DNA of 64,000 nt from Ruegeria marisrubri (GTDB lineage Bacteria; Pseudomonadota; Alphaproteobacteria; Rhodobacterales; Rhodobacteraceae), in NCBI RefSeq assembly GCF_001507595.1, contig NZ_LQBQ01000001.1, positions 186,001 through 250,000 of the forward strand, read 5' to 3'. A model generated the notes under the pieces. The model ran no database searches and was not told where the DNA came from. It was given only the letters and a program-made list of their open reading frames with translations. Position numbers and translations under genes: made by a program. How positions within the stretch are numbered: position 1 is the first letter of the stretch; every line of letters starts with the position of its first letter. Shown here one piece after another: positions 21,332 through 29,574 of the stretch.

Positions 21332-21700
21332 ATGCGAAACGCCGCCATGGTTCTGGGTGTCATTGCCGGTCTGATCGGGATGATCGTCGGGTTTTTCGGT
21401 TACGGCTATGTCGAGTTTGTGAACACTTTCGGTGAGATCGAGGGGATCGCCGAGCAGGTCGAGAATGCGGATTTGATCCAGTTGGTGTCCATCCTGGCGC
21501 CGATGCTGGCCATTGCCGGTGGCGCCATTTCTCATGCGCGGGCGTTGTGGGGCGGGGCCATGCTGATCGCTTCGGCTGCGGGCATGTATTACGCGTTCGG
21601 TTTCAACGTGTTCACGATGTTCCCGATTGCATTCGCCGCAACCGGCGGGGTGCTTGGGCTGGCGGCCGGCAAGCCGGACCAGCCCAAGGCGCATTTCTGA
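21332..21700 (+). CDS. Small four-helix membrane protein
   Basis: A 122-residue membrane protein with about four hydrophobic helices (roughly 5-27, 47-66, 72-88 and 92-112) and small loops. Glycine- and alanine-rich, no charged catalytic residues, short Lys-containing tail. Family not recognised beyond conserved small membrane proteins of roseobacters. The ATG has GGAGAGAAAG upstream and follows the ArsC-like gene by 41 bases, so it is likely the second gene of that unit. Function unknown. Confidence 0.72.
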   Translation: MRNAAMVLGVIAGLIGMIVGFFGYGYVEFVNTFGEIEGIAEQVENADLIQLVSILAPMLAIAGGAISHARALWGGAMLIASAAGMYYAFGFNVFTMFPIAFAATGGVLGLAAGKPDQPKAHF

Positions 21701-21702
21701 TC

Positions 21703-22221
21703 TCAGGGGAGGCGCAGGATCCGGTCGAGAGAGATCGGCCCGGCACCTTTCACCACGATCACCAGCAGCAGGAAGGTCCACATCACCCGCTGGTCCAGCA
21801 GCGTGTAGGTGTTGTCGAACAGGCTGCCCAGGGCGACGCCGTGTCCGGTCACGTCAACCAGTGTCTGGACCCAGACGAAGCCGATCATGGCCAGCGCGGC
21901 AAGCCGGGTGAGCAGGCCGACGAGGATCAGGGCCGGCAGGGCGAACTCGGCGATGGTGCCGAAGAAAATCACGATGCGCTGGAAGAATGTCATCTGGGTG
22001 ACGTCGTACAGGACGGCCTCGGCGGCCTTGGGAAAGATCTGGCCGAAGGCGCCTGCGGAGGGCGAGAAGATGGAGCCGTCGATCTTCAGCATCGCCGAGT
22101 TCCAGTAATAGAACAGAAGAACCGCCGCGAATACCAGCCGCGCAAGGGTGGGGGTCAGGATCTCGGAACTGCGGTCGAGTTTTTCCGCGACGCTGTTGTG
22201 CAGGGCGATCAGTGCGGTCAT
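21703..22221 (-). CDS. DoxX family membrane protein (bufferin operon)
   Basis: A 172-residue DoxX-family protein with four membrane helices (roughly 28-44, 82-104, 108-128 and 146-163). DoxX proteins often end operons that code bufferin-type peptides and their maturation enzymes, where they are suspected to act in membrane redox chemistry or metal handling. Its ATG overlaps the stop of the bufC-like gene by four bases, which ties it to that operon. It converges tightly on the small membrane-protein gene (2 bases between stops). Confidence 0.85.
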   Translation of the reverse strand: MTALIALHNSVAEKLDRSSEILTPTLARLVFAAVLLFYYWNSAMLKIDGSIFSPSAGAFGQIFPKAAEAVLYDVTQMTFFQRIVIFFGTIAEFALPALILVGLLTRLAALAMIGFVWVQTLVDVTGHGVALGSLFDNTYTLLDQRVMWTFLLLVIVVKGAGPISLDRILRLP

Positions 22222-22979
22222 GGTTCCAGCCTTTCGGTAGTCACGGAGGTAATTGCGTTGCCCCGCAGCAGCAGGGCGAGTGTCGCGCCGAGGTCGAACC
22301 CCTCGGCTGCGGCAAGAGCGGTTTCATGGGCCTGCCCAAGGGGCTGGCCGGCCTGCATGGCCTGTATCCAATCGGCGCCGCCGGCCGGCAGCAGCTGGGG
22401 CTCGGGATCGAATTCCGCGCGGGTGATCAGTACGTCCTGCGCGCCCGGCTGCGGCTTCGGGGCGTCGTCCTGGGTATTGAACAGCCAGATGGCATGGATC
22501 GGCCACGGCGAGCGAACCAGTTCCATCGAAGGGGCGAAGGTCAGCCGCGCGTTTACCAGCTCTTCCGGGGGCAGGGCCAGCGCCTCGGGCGCGATGGGGG
22601 TGCTGTCGGCGGCGTGGTAGGAGCGGCGCAGGGCCAGTTCCAGCCGCGCCACGTCGGGCAGGTAGCCGAGATGGGCCAGTTGTTCGGTGTTTTGCAGGAA
22701 ATCGGGGAAGGCCTCGCCATAATGCATCATCAGCGGCGATGCGGGCGGGTGCTGGCGCAGGAAGATGCCCGCAAGCCCGTCCATGTTCTGCTTGCCCAGC
22801 AGCTTGGCGATCACCGGAAAGGCCAGGTGCATCGCCTCGGTCAGCGACACGGCGACATTGTTGCGATAGACGCTGAAGCGGCGGCCCGCCGGGCGGGCCT
22901 GCCCGTCGCTCAGGCCAAGCGGGATCGGTTGCGCTGCATCCAGCAACGCATCGTGGAATGTCGACTGCGATGTGGTCAT
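22218..22979 (-). CDS. bufC: BufC/HvfC-type partner protein (DUF2063)
   Basis: A 253-residue DUF2063 protein. The N-terminal domain shows the family pattern FHDALLDA ... RRFSVYRNNVAVSLTEAM ... AFPVIAKLLG, then MMHYGEAFPDFL. In characterised systems this protein partners the DUF692 enzyme and helps deliver the peptide precursor. The ATG at 22979 overlaps the stop of the DUF692 gene by four bases. The C-terminal part is less conserved. Role inferred from operon and family. Confidence 0.86.
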   Translation of the reverse strand: MTTSQSTFHDALLDAAQPIPLGLSDGQARPAGRRFSVYRNNVAVSLTEAMHLAFPVIAKLLGKQNMDGLAGIFLRQHPPASPLMMHYGEAFPDFLQNTEQLAHLGYLPDVARLELALRRSYHAADSTPIAPEALALPPEELVNARLTFAPSMELVRSPWPIHAIWLFNTQDDAPKPQPGAQDVLITRAEFDPEPQLLPAGGADWIQAMQAGQPLGQAHETALAAAEGFDLGATLALLLRGNAITSVTTERLEP

Positions 22980-23833
22980 GCGGGTATTCGCTCCAGTGCT
23001 ACCTGCGCGCGAGTGGCCTCTTGGCGCAGGGTTGGCCAGTCTGGCACGTCCGTGTCCCACTCGATCAGGACGGGCTTGGGGCCGGTCCGTTCGAGAACAT
23101 AGTCCAGCAGGGTCCAGACCGGGTCGACGACCTCGCGCCCGTGGCTGTCGATCAGCAGCGGGCGGCCGTGGTCGTCCTCGTCCTCGTCATGCCCGCCCAG
23201 ATGGATTTCCTCCACTTTATCAAGCGGGTAGGCATCGATGTAGCCTTGCGGTGAGAAGTCCAGATTGGTGGCCGAGACAAAGACGTTGTTCACGTCCAGC
23301 AACATGCCGCAGCCGGTGCGGCGCGAAATCTCGCGCAGGAAATCGGGCTCGGACCATGTGCTTTCGTCAAAGGCGAGGTAGCTGGAGGGGTTTTCCAGCA
23401 GCATCCGCCGGCCGAGCGTATCCTGCACCTGATCCATGTGCTCGCAGATCCGCGCCAGCGTGGCGTCGGTATAGGGCAGGGGCAGAAGGTCGTTGAGGAA
23501 ATGGCCGTCATGGGTGGACCATGCCAGATGTTCCGAGAAGCTGGCCGGGTTCAACCAGCCGACCAGATGCTGAAGGCGCGCAAGGTGCTCGGGGTCGAGC
23601 TGTGCTTCGCCGCCGATCGACAACCCCACGCCATGAACCGAGATCGGGAAGCGCTCGGACAGGTGGCGCAGCTGCGCCAAGGGGCGTCCGCCGTCGCCCA
23701 TGTAGTTCTCGGCATGGATTTCCAGCCAGCCGACGGGGCCGGGGTCGGCAAGGATATCCGAATAGTGCTGGGGCTTGTAGCCAACCCCCGGCGCTGCCGG
23801 CAGGTCATTCGGGCCTCGTGCACGATCCAACAT
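22976..23833 (-). CDS. bufB: MNIO-family peptide-modifying enzyme (DUF692)
   Basis: A 285-residue TIM-barrel enzyme of the DUF692 / multinuclear non-heme iron oxidative (MNIO) family, which includes MbnB, TglH and BufB. Ligand-type motifs are visible: EIHAENYMGDGG, SVHGVGLSIGG, SEHLAW, LLENPSSYLAF, LLDVNNVFVSA and EIHLGGHDE. These enzymes convert cysteines of a small precursor into heterocycles that bind metal. The operon order precursor-DUF692-DUF2063-DoxX identifies it as BufB-like. GGAGGATGT precedes the ATG at 23833. Confidence 0.93.
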   Translation of the reverse strand: MLDRARGPNDLPAAPGVGYKPQHYSDILADPGPVGWLEIHAENYMGDGGRPLAQLRHLSERFPISVHGVGLSIGGEAQLDPEHLARLQHLVGWLNPASFSEHLAWSTHDGHFLNDLLPLPYTDATLARICEHMDQVQDTLGRRMLLENPSSYLAFDESTWSEPDFLREISRRTGCGMLLDVNNVFVSATNLDFSPQGYIDAYPLDKVEEIHLGGHDEDEDDHGRPLLIDSHGREVVDPVWTLLDYVLERTGPKPVLIEWDTDVPDWPTLRQEATRAQVALERIPA

Positions 23834-23903
23834 CAGACATCCTCCTCAAGAGACGAAAACGGGGCGTGAACGGAGTGTCCGCGCCCCGAATGTCCAAGAT
23901 TGA

Positions 23904-24206
23904 TTATGCCGGCAGGTCGCGTTCGAGCGGTTCGAGAGACCCCTTGCGCGGGGTTCCGTCCGCCTGTGCCGGCAGCTCGATGCTTTCGCAGGTACCCGCG
24001 TCGACCAGTGTCCAGGCATTGCCTTGGTAGTCCACCGTCGAAGTGCCGGCGCAGGTGGTACCGGGGCCGGCGGCACAGTCATTCTGCCCGGCCTTGGAAA
24101 TGCCATAGCACTTCTCTTTGGCTTGCGCGCTTGCGGTGGTTGCGGTTCCGGCGATCGCTGCGGCGACGGCGCTGGCGATGACCAGGGTTTTTGCGGTGTT
24201 CGACAT
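23904..24206 (-). CDS. bufA: Bufferin-type precursor peptide (DUF2282)
   Basis: A 100-residue exported precursor. It has a signal peptide (about residues 1-28, ending TASA-QA), then a mature part with four cysteines: C33 (KEKCYG), C44 (NDCAAG), C52 (TTCAG) and C73 (GTCES). This is the DUF2282 / BufA1 pattern, in which MNIO enzymes turn cysteines into metal-binding (copper) thiooxazoles. The C-terminal tail is acidic/proline-containing. AAGGATT precedes the ATG. First gene of the operon, with 221 bases of upstream DNA carrying inverted repeats. Metal identity is inferred. Confidence 0.9.
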   Translation of the reverse strand: MSNTAKTLVIASAVAAAIAGTATTASAQAKEKCYGISKAGQNDCAAGPGTTCAGTSTVDYQGNAWTLVDAGTCESIELPAQADGTPRKGSLEPLERDLPA

Positions 24207-24307
24207 CTCGGGAATCCTTTTGGTGATTGCGTATGTCTTGCTGTGACACTGACAAGTTAGCGAATGGGAGCCGCCCGTTGAATTCACGAGGATGTGCCTC
24301 ACAGGCC

Positions 24308-24334
24308 TGTCAGGGTTCGTCATAGACCCTGACA
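24308..24334. promoter_or_regulatory. Perfect 9-bp inverted repeat upstream of bufA
   Basis: TGTCAGGGT and ACCCTGACA are exactly complementary across a 9-base spacer, about 100 bases upstream of the bufA start. The adjoining sequence ACAGGCCTGT (24301-24310) is itself a palindrome. No T-run follows, so an operator for a metal- or stress-responsive regulator is more likely than a terminator (inference). Confidence 0.45.
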
Positions 24335-24376
24335 TGGTAACACATTGGTTTTGTGATGAAAATTTTTTTCATGTTT

Positions 24377-24407
24377 CAATCCGGCCCCCGCCGTGAGGGC
24401 CGGATTG
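24377..24407 (-). terminator. Hairpin downstream of thrS
   Basis: An 11-bp perfect stem (CAATCCGGCCC / GGGCCGGATTG) with a 9-base loop sits 21 bases after the thrS stop. On the minus strand it is followed by A-rich then TTTT sequence, an imperfect terminator. Confidence 0.55.
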
Positions 24408-24427
24408 ATGTTTTTCGGGGCCGAATG

Positions 24428-26386
24428 TTACAGCAGATCCGGCGGGGTGGCGGCCTGGGCCAGCTCTTTTGTTACATCGTCAAGCGACTGAACCGAGGTC
24501 TGTTTTTCGCCCAGGCGACGGACGCTGACGGTGCGCTCCTCGACCTCGCGGTTGCCGACGGCCAGAATGACCGGCACCTTGCCGACCGAGTGTTCGCGCA
24601 CCTTGTAGTTGATCTTTTCATTGCGCGTATCGGCCTCGGCCCGCACGCCCTCGGCCTTGAGGGCGTCCACCACCTCGTGCACGTAATCGTCGGCCTCGGA
24701 GGTGATCGACGCCACGACGACCTGCCGGGGCGCCAGCCAGAAGGGCAGCTTGCCGGCGTGTTCCTCGATCAGGATGCCGATGAAGCGTTCGAACGAGCCC
24801 AGCGTCGCACGGTGCAGCATGACCGGGCGGTGCTTGGCGCCGTCGGCGCCGATATAGGTGGCGTCCAGCCGTTCGGGCAGCACGAAATCGACCTGGAAGG
24901 TGCCGCATTGCCAGTCGCGCCCGATGGCGTCGGTCAGCACGAATTCCAGTTTCGGACCATAGAAGGCGCCTTCGCCCGGGTTCAGCTCGGGCTCGATCCC
25001 GGCGGCGCGGGTGGCCGACAGCAGCGCCTCTTCGGCCTTGTCCCAGACCTCGTCCGAGCCGGCGCGGGTTTCGGGGCGGTCCGAGAATTTCACCGAGAAG
25101 TTCTCGAAGCCCAGATCCTTGTAGATCACGCTGAGGAAGCGGATGAACTCGGCGGTCTCGGATTCGATCTGATCCTCGGTCGCGAAGATATGCGCGTCGT
25201 CCTGCGTGAAGCCGCGCACGCGCATGATGCCGTGCAGCGCGCCCGAGGGTTCATAACGGTTGCACGAGCCGAACTCGGCCATGCGCAGCGGCAGGTCGCG
25301 GTAGGATTTCAGGCCCTGCTTGAAGATTTCCACGTGACAGGGGCAGTTCATCGGCTTGAGCGCGTTGATCGCCTTTTCGCGGGCGTGTTCTTCGTCGACT
25401 TCGACGATGAACATGTTTTCCTGGTACTTGTCCCAGTGGCCCGAGCGTTCCCACAGCTTGCGGTCCACCACCTGCGGGGTGTTGACCTCGACATAGCCGC
25501 CGCGGCGCTGCTGGCGGCGCATGTAGTCCTGCAACTGGGTGTAGATCGTCCAGCCGTTGGGGTGCCAGAAGATCTGGCCCGGGGCCTCTTCCTGCATGTG
25601 GAACAGGTCCATCTCCTTGCCCAGCTTGCGGTGGTCGCGCTTGGCGGCCTCTTCCAGCATGTGCAGATAGGCCTTGAGCTTTTCCTTGCCGGTGAAGGCC
25701 ACGCCATAGATGCGCTGCAGCATCGGGCGCGAGCTGTCGCCGCGCCAGTAGGCGCCGGCGATGGACATCAGCTTGAAGGCATCGCCGGGCAGCTGGCCGG
25801 TGTGCTGAAGGTGCGGGCCGCGGCACAGGTCCTGCCAATGGCCGTGCCAGTACATGCGCACCGGCTCGTCGCCGGGGATCGCCTCGACCAGCTCGACCTT
25901 GTAGGGTTCGTTGTTGGCCTTGTAGAACGCGATGGCGCGCTCGCGGTCCCAGATCTCGGTGGTCACGGGATCGCGCTTGTTGATGATCTCTTTCATCTTT
26001 TTCTCGATGAGGCCGAGATCCTCGGGCGTGAAGGGTTCTTCGCGGTCGAAGTCGTAATACCAGCCGTTCTCGATGACCGGGCCGATGGTGACCTTGGTGG
26101 CCGGCCAGATTTCCTGCACCGCGCGGGCCATGACATGGGCGAAGTCGTGGCGGATCAGTTCGTTGGCCTGGGCCTCGTCCTTCATCGTGTGGATGGCGAT
26201 TTCGGCATCCTGTTCGATGGGCCATTGCAGGTCCCAGTGCTGGCCGTTGACGGTGGCCGAGATGGCCTTTTTCGCCAGCGAGGTGGAGATGTCGGCAGCG
26301 ACCTGCGCCGGCGTGACGCCTGCCGCGTAGGATCGGGAATTGCCATCGGGGAAGGTGAGAGAGACGGATTTCGTATCCAGGGCCAT
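24428..26386 (-). CDS. thrS: Threonyl-tRNA synthetase
   Basis: A 652-residue class-II aminoacyl-tRNA synthetase that charges tRNA-Thr and edits Ser. Domains in order: TGS (about 6-64), the editing domain with [11 protein letters not shown] carrying H80 and H84, the catalytic core with motif 1, PMNCPCH (zinc-binding Cys), motif 2 ([10 protein letters not shown]), motif 3 near [12 protein letters not shown], and the anticodon-binding domain from about 555. Full length. Flanked upstream by copy 2 of the intergenic repeat and downstream by a hairpin. Confidence 0.97.
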   Translation of the reverse strand: MALDTKSVSLTFPDGNSRSYAAGVTPAQVAADISTSLAKKAISATVNGQHWDLQWPIEQDAEIAIHTMKDEAQANELIRHDFAHVMARAVQEIWPATKVTIGPVIENGWYYDFDREEPFTPEDLGLIEKKMKEIINKRDPVTTEIWDRERAIAFYKANNEPYKVELVEAIPGDEPVRMYWHGHWQDLCRGPHLQHTGQLPGDAFKLMSIAGAYWRGDSSRPMLQRIYGVAFTGKEKLKAYLHMLEEAAKRDHRKLGKEMDLFHMQEEAPGQIFWHPNGWTIYTQLQDYMRRQQRRGGYVEVNTPQVVDRKLWERSGHWDKYQENMFIVEVDEEHAREKAINALKPMNCPCHVEIFKQGLKSYRDLPLRMAEFGSCNRYEPSGALHGIMRVRGFTQDDAHIFATEDQIESETAEFIRFLSVIYKDLGFENFSVKFSDRPETRAGSDEVWDKAEEALLSATRAAGIEPELNPGEGAFYGPKLEFVLTDAIGRDWQCGTFQVDFVLPERLDATYIGADGAKHRPVMLHRATLGSFERFIGILIEEHAGKLPFWLAPRQVVVASITSEADDYVHEVVDALKAEGVRAEADTRNEKINYKVREHSVGKVPVILAVGNREVEERTVSVRRLGEKQTSVQSLDDVTKELAQAATPPDLL

Positions 26387-26488
26387 GATCTGGCTCTCCT
26401 CGTCGGTTTGGCGCCCACAGAACGCCCGGTTGCGGGTTATGGTGTCGGGCCCGTGTGGCAGGTGGTGGTGTCTGTGTCAAGGGTGGGA

Positions 26489-26539
26489 GCGAGGGGCGCT
26501 GCCCCTCGCGCACCCCGGAATATTTGGGGCCAGATGAAG
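26489..26539 (+). repeat. Intergenic repeat, copy 2 (hairpin plus CCAGATGAAG motif)
   Basis: GCGAGGGGC-GCT-GCCCCTCGC followed by CACCCCGGAATATTT and CCAGATGAAG. The hairpin is identical to copy 1 and the rest differs at few positions, although the two lie 15 kb apart. It fills most of the gap between thrS and the divergent hydrolase gene. Confidence 0.8.
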
Positions 26540-26603
26540 AGGGGGCGGGAATTGCACTTGGGCGCGGCGCGTGCATGATGCTGGAAAAGCAAATGAGGGT
26601 TTC

Positions 26604-27353
26604 ATGGCAGCGACGACATTTCTGGAAACGCCGCAGGGGCGGCGGCTGGCCTATCACAAGAGCGAAGGGGCGGGGTCCACGGTTGTTTTCCTGGGTGGGC
26701 TCAAGTCGGACATGGAGGGCACCAAGGCGGTGCATCTGGAGGACTGGGCGCGCGCGCGTGGCCAGGCCTATCTGCGGTTCGACTATTCCGGGCATGGGGA
26801 AAGTTCCGGCCGGTTCGAGGATGGATGCATCGGGGACTGGCACGAGGATACGGTTGCGGCGGTTTCCGCGTTGACCGAGGGGCCGTTGATCGTGGTGGGT
26901 TCGTCCATGGGCGGGTGGCAGGCGTTGCTGCTGGCGCGGGCGATGCCCGAGCGGATCGCGGGGATGGTCACGATCGCGGCGGCGCCGGATTTCACCGAAG
27001 ACGGCTATTGGGCCTCGTTCACCGATGCGCAGAAGGAGGCGCTTGAGACGGTCGGGCATGTGGAGCTGCCCTCGGACTACATGGAGCCCTACATCATCAC
27101 CAAGCGGATGATCGAGGATGGCCGGACGCGGCTGGTGTTGCGGTCGCCCTTGAACCTGCCGTTTCCGGTGCGCTTCCTTCAGGGCACCGCCGATACGGCG
27201 GTGTCAACCGAGACGGCGTTGCGTCTGCTGGAGCACGCGCAGGGCAGCGACATGCACCTGTTGCTGGTCAAGGATGCCGATCACCGGTTTTCGGACGGGC
27301 CTTGCCTGGGCCTGATCGAACGCGCCGTTCTGGAAGTGATGGGCGCGGCCTGA
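26604..27353 (+). CDS. Alpha/beta hydrolase (ABHD10-like)
   Basis: A 249-residue soluble alpha/beta hydrolase. Nucleophile elbow GSSMGG (99-104) with Ser101; LRFDYSGHGESSG (58-70) forms the preceding strand and loop; the catalytic His is in DADHRFSDG near the C-terminus and the acid probably in GTADTAVS. Layout and motifs resemble ABHD10-type thioesterases/esterases. The ATG at 26604 follows GAGGG. Its TGA overlaps the next gene's ATG (TGATG), so translation is coupled. Substrate unknown. Confidence 0.83.
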   Translation: MAATTFLETPQGRRLAYHKSEGAGSTVVFLGGLKSDMEGTKAVHLEDWARARGQAYLRFDYSGHGESSGRFEDGCIGDWHEDTVAAVSALTEGPLIVVGSSMGGWQALLLARAMPERIAGMVTIAAAPDFTEDGYWASFTDAQKEALETVGHVELPSDYMEPYIITKRMIEDGRTRLVLRSPLNLPFPVRFLQGTADTAVSTETALRLLEHAQGSDMHLLLVKDADHRFSDGPCLGLIERAVLEVMGAA

Positions 27354-28345
27354 TGCGCGCTTTGGGGCGACTCCTCGGACGCATCCTGCTGATGGTGTTG
27401 ATCGCGGGCGGGGCGCTGTGGTGGTTCGGGCCATATGAAGAGGTGGATCTGCATCCGGCATTCGAGCCACGCCGGTTCGGGGAAGGGGTGCAGGTCTATT
27501 TCGAGAGCGTCGAGTCCCGGTTCGATGACATCACCCCCGGCGTGGAAAAGCGCGTGATCTGGCAGCCGGGGGCGAAGGAGCAGCGGACGCCTTACTCGGT
27601 GCTGTATGTTCACGGGTTCTCGGCCACCTCCGAGGAGATCCGGCCGGTTCCTGACCGGGTCGCAGATGCCCTGAGGGCGAACCTTGTCTATACGCGCCTT
27701 CAGGGGCATGGCCGCGGCAGCGACGCGATGGTCGAGGGAACCGCCTCGGGTTGGATGCGGGATGTGGCCGAGGGGCTGGCCGCCGCGCGGGCGGTCGGGG
27801 ATCGGGTCGTGGTGATCGCGACCTCGACCGGGGGGATGCTGGCCGCCGCGGCGGCGCTGGATCCGGCGCTGAGCGAGAAGGTCGCGGCGATCGTGTTCGT
27901 CTCGCCCAATTTCGGTATCAATTCCAAACTGGCCTGGCTGCCGAGCCTGCCCGGCGCCCGATACTGGCTGCCGCCTCTCATGGGCGGCGAGCGGGACGTG
28001 ACGAGCGACGACCCGGCCAAGAACACCTACTGGACGCTCAGGTATTCGTGGGAGGCCATCGTGCCCATGTCGGCTCTCATCCGCGAGGTGATGCGGCTGG
28101 ATTTCGCGCAGGCGCGCATCGCGGCGTTGTTCTGGTTCTCGGAGGACGACCGGATCGTGCGCCCGGACAGGACGCGCAAGGTGGCGGCCGAGTGGGGCGG
28201 GCTGGCAACCGTGCATCTGGTGACGATGGGGCCGGGGGACGATCCGTCATCCCATGTGGTGGCCGGGGACATCATGTCGCCGGGGCAGACGGACAGCGCC
28301 GTGTCCGGCATTCTGACCTGGCTGAAGGGCCAGGGGATCGAGTGA
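27353..28345 (+). CDS. Membrane-anchored alpha/beta hydrolase
   Basis: A 330-residue hydrolase with a single N-terminal membrane segment (residues 8-25), so the body is probably periplasmic. Oxyanion motif YVHGFSATSEE (85-95), nucleophile Ser158 in ATSTGG (156-161), likely acid in FSEDDRIV, and His in PSSHVVAGD near residue 300. It resembles lipase/esterase-type serine hydrolases. Its start overlaps the stop of the previous hydrolase and its stop overlaps the next gene's ATG by one base, so the three genes form a tightly coupled set. Confidence 0.82.
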   Translation: MRALGRLLGRILLMVLIAGGALWWFGPYEEVDLHPAFEPRRFGEGVQVYFESVESRFDDITPGVEKRVIWQPGAKEQRTPYSVLYVHGFSATSEEIRPVPDRVADALRANLVYTRLQGHGRGSDAMVEGTASGWMRDVAEGLAAARAVGDRVVVIATSTGGMLAAAAALDPALSEKVAAIVFVSPNFGINSKLAWLPSLPGARYWLPPLMGGERDVTSDDPAKNTYWTLRYSWEAIVPMSALIREVMRLDFAQARIAALFWFSEDDRIVRPDRTRKVAAEWGGLATVHLVTMGPGDDPSSHVVAGDIMSPGQTDSAVSGILTWLKGQGIE

Positions 28346-28977
28346 TGCGCAGGCCGGGCAGCATGCGAGGCCTAGAAACCTTGGGCCGCGTGCGCCTGTC
28401 GCGCCATTTCTACATGCGGGATTTTCTGTATTCCGAGATCGGGAATTTTCACCAGAAACAGAACATTCCCGAACACCCGGACCTAGCGATAGAGACCGGC
28501 AGCGCCCTGTGCCGGACCTTGCTTGACCCGTTGGAGGAAACCTTTGGCCGGATCGCGGTCCGGTCGGGCTATCGGTCGCCCTCGCTGAACCGGTTCGGCA
28601 ACGAAAACAGGCTGAACTGCGCGCGCAACAATCACCCGTTGGAGTGTCACATCTGGGATCGCGCAGAGGGCGACGCGCGGATCGCGGGGGCGTCGATCGT
28701 GATTCCGTGGTTCGCCGATCGCTACGCCGAGGGGCGGGACTGGCGCGATCTGGCGTGGTGGCTGCATGACCACCTGGACTATTCCGAGATCTGGTTCTTT
28801 CCCAAGCTGTGCGCGTTCAACCTGGTCTGGCGGCCCAAGCCGCTGCGCCGCATCGACAGCTACATCGCGCCGCGCGGCTGTCTGCTGGCGCCCGGGGCCG
28901 AACCGGAAGAGCCATTTGCCGCGCGACGCAGAAGGTATGCGGATTTTCCGCCGTTCAGGGGGATCCGGTATCCCTGA
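28345..28977 (+). CDS. M15-peptidase-like conserved protein
   Basis: A 210-residue protein with the faint layout of the peptidase M15 / Hedgehog-like fold: RSGYRSPSLNRFG (near 74-86) followed by HPLECHIWDRA (near 99-109), where M15 enzymes carry the zinc ligands, and a late LHDHLDYSEIWFF motif with a possible third ligand. The spacing is unusual and ligand identity is uncertain, so activity is unproven. No signal peptide. It is translationally coupled to the anchored hydrolase (TGATG). A conserved roseobacter protein; the basic C-terminus is variable. Confidence 0.68.
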   Translation: MRRPGSMRGLETLGRVRLSRHFYMRDFLYSEIGNFHQKQNIPEHPDLAIETGSALCRTLLDPLEETFGRIAVRSGYRSPSLNRFGNENRLNCARNNHPLECHIWDRAEGDARIAGASIVIPWFADRYAEGRDWRDLAWWLHDHLDYSEIWFFPKLCAFNLVWRPKPLRRIDSYIAPRGCLLAPGAEPEEPFAARRRRYADFPPFRGIRYP

Positions 28978-28986
28978 AGGCCGGTA

Positions 28987-29571
28987 TCAGTCGTAAAGAG
29001 CGGCGCGTTCGTCCTTGGTCGGGATCGTGGCCTGGGCGACGGGCGCTCCGGTTTCCGGGTCGAAGAACGGGTTCTGCCGCCAGCGGCCGGACAGGCGGGC
29101 CGCCAGCCCCCGTTTCAGCACGCCGACAACCGCGCGGCCGACATGTTCATGGTGGCTTTTGCCGTTCCCGTCCTGAATGTTGGCCTTTGTCACGATCGGA
29201 CCGAGCGGTTCGGGATCGGCGATCCGTTTCGCGATGATGCCGGCAAAGGGCAGCTTGGGCGTTTTCAGAGTGTTGGCGATGGGCGCGTTGCAGCAGCTGG
29301 CGTACCAGCGAAACACCCCGTTCGGGCCAAGGCGCATGAGCGCAAGGTTTTCCTTGCCCTTTTCGATGACGATCGCATCGGGGCTGAGTTGAAAGATGTC
29401 CACCGGATCCGGAGCCGGATCAGGCTGTCCGAAATACAGCTCGGCCGCTCGGCAGTCCGGGCAGAAGCAACATACATGGGTGCCGGTCCTGACGCCCCGT
29501 TCGGTGATGTAGCCCGACAGCTGGCCGCAATCGCACGAGAACTTCAGCGATCCGGCCGGAGCGTCGGGCAT
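28987..29571 (-). CDS. GFA-like zinc-site protein (DUF6151-like)
   Basis: A 194-residue protein with cysteines in the pattern FSCDCG (12-17) ... CCFCPDC (34-40) and a later SCCNAPI, similar to the zinc-binding GFA/CENP-V fold of glutathione-dependent formaldehyde-activating-like proteins; probably the DUF6151 group. The C-terminal third is basic and unrecognised. Its ATG lies 3 bases after the phaZ stop on the same strand, so it is co-transcribed with phaZ. Function unknown. Confidence 0.7.
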   Translation of the reverse strand: MPDAPAGSLKFSCDCGQLSGYITERGVRTGTHVCCFCPDCRAAELYFGQPDPAPDPVDIFQLSPDAIVIEKGKENLALMRLGPNGVFRWYASCCNAPIANTLKTPKLPFAGIIAKRIADPEPLGPIVTKANIQDGNGKSHHEHVGRAVVGVLKRGLAARLSGRWRQNPFFDPETGAPVAQATIPTKDERAALYD

Positions 29572-29574
29572 GGA

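Noticed and set aside
24353-26578. A 741-codon open frame on the plus strand opposite thrS
   Set aside because: It mirrors thrS, a certain gene, in antisense; its protein is Gly/Val/Leu/Arg-rich without any domain. Long antisense frames are common in GC-rich DNA.
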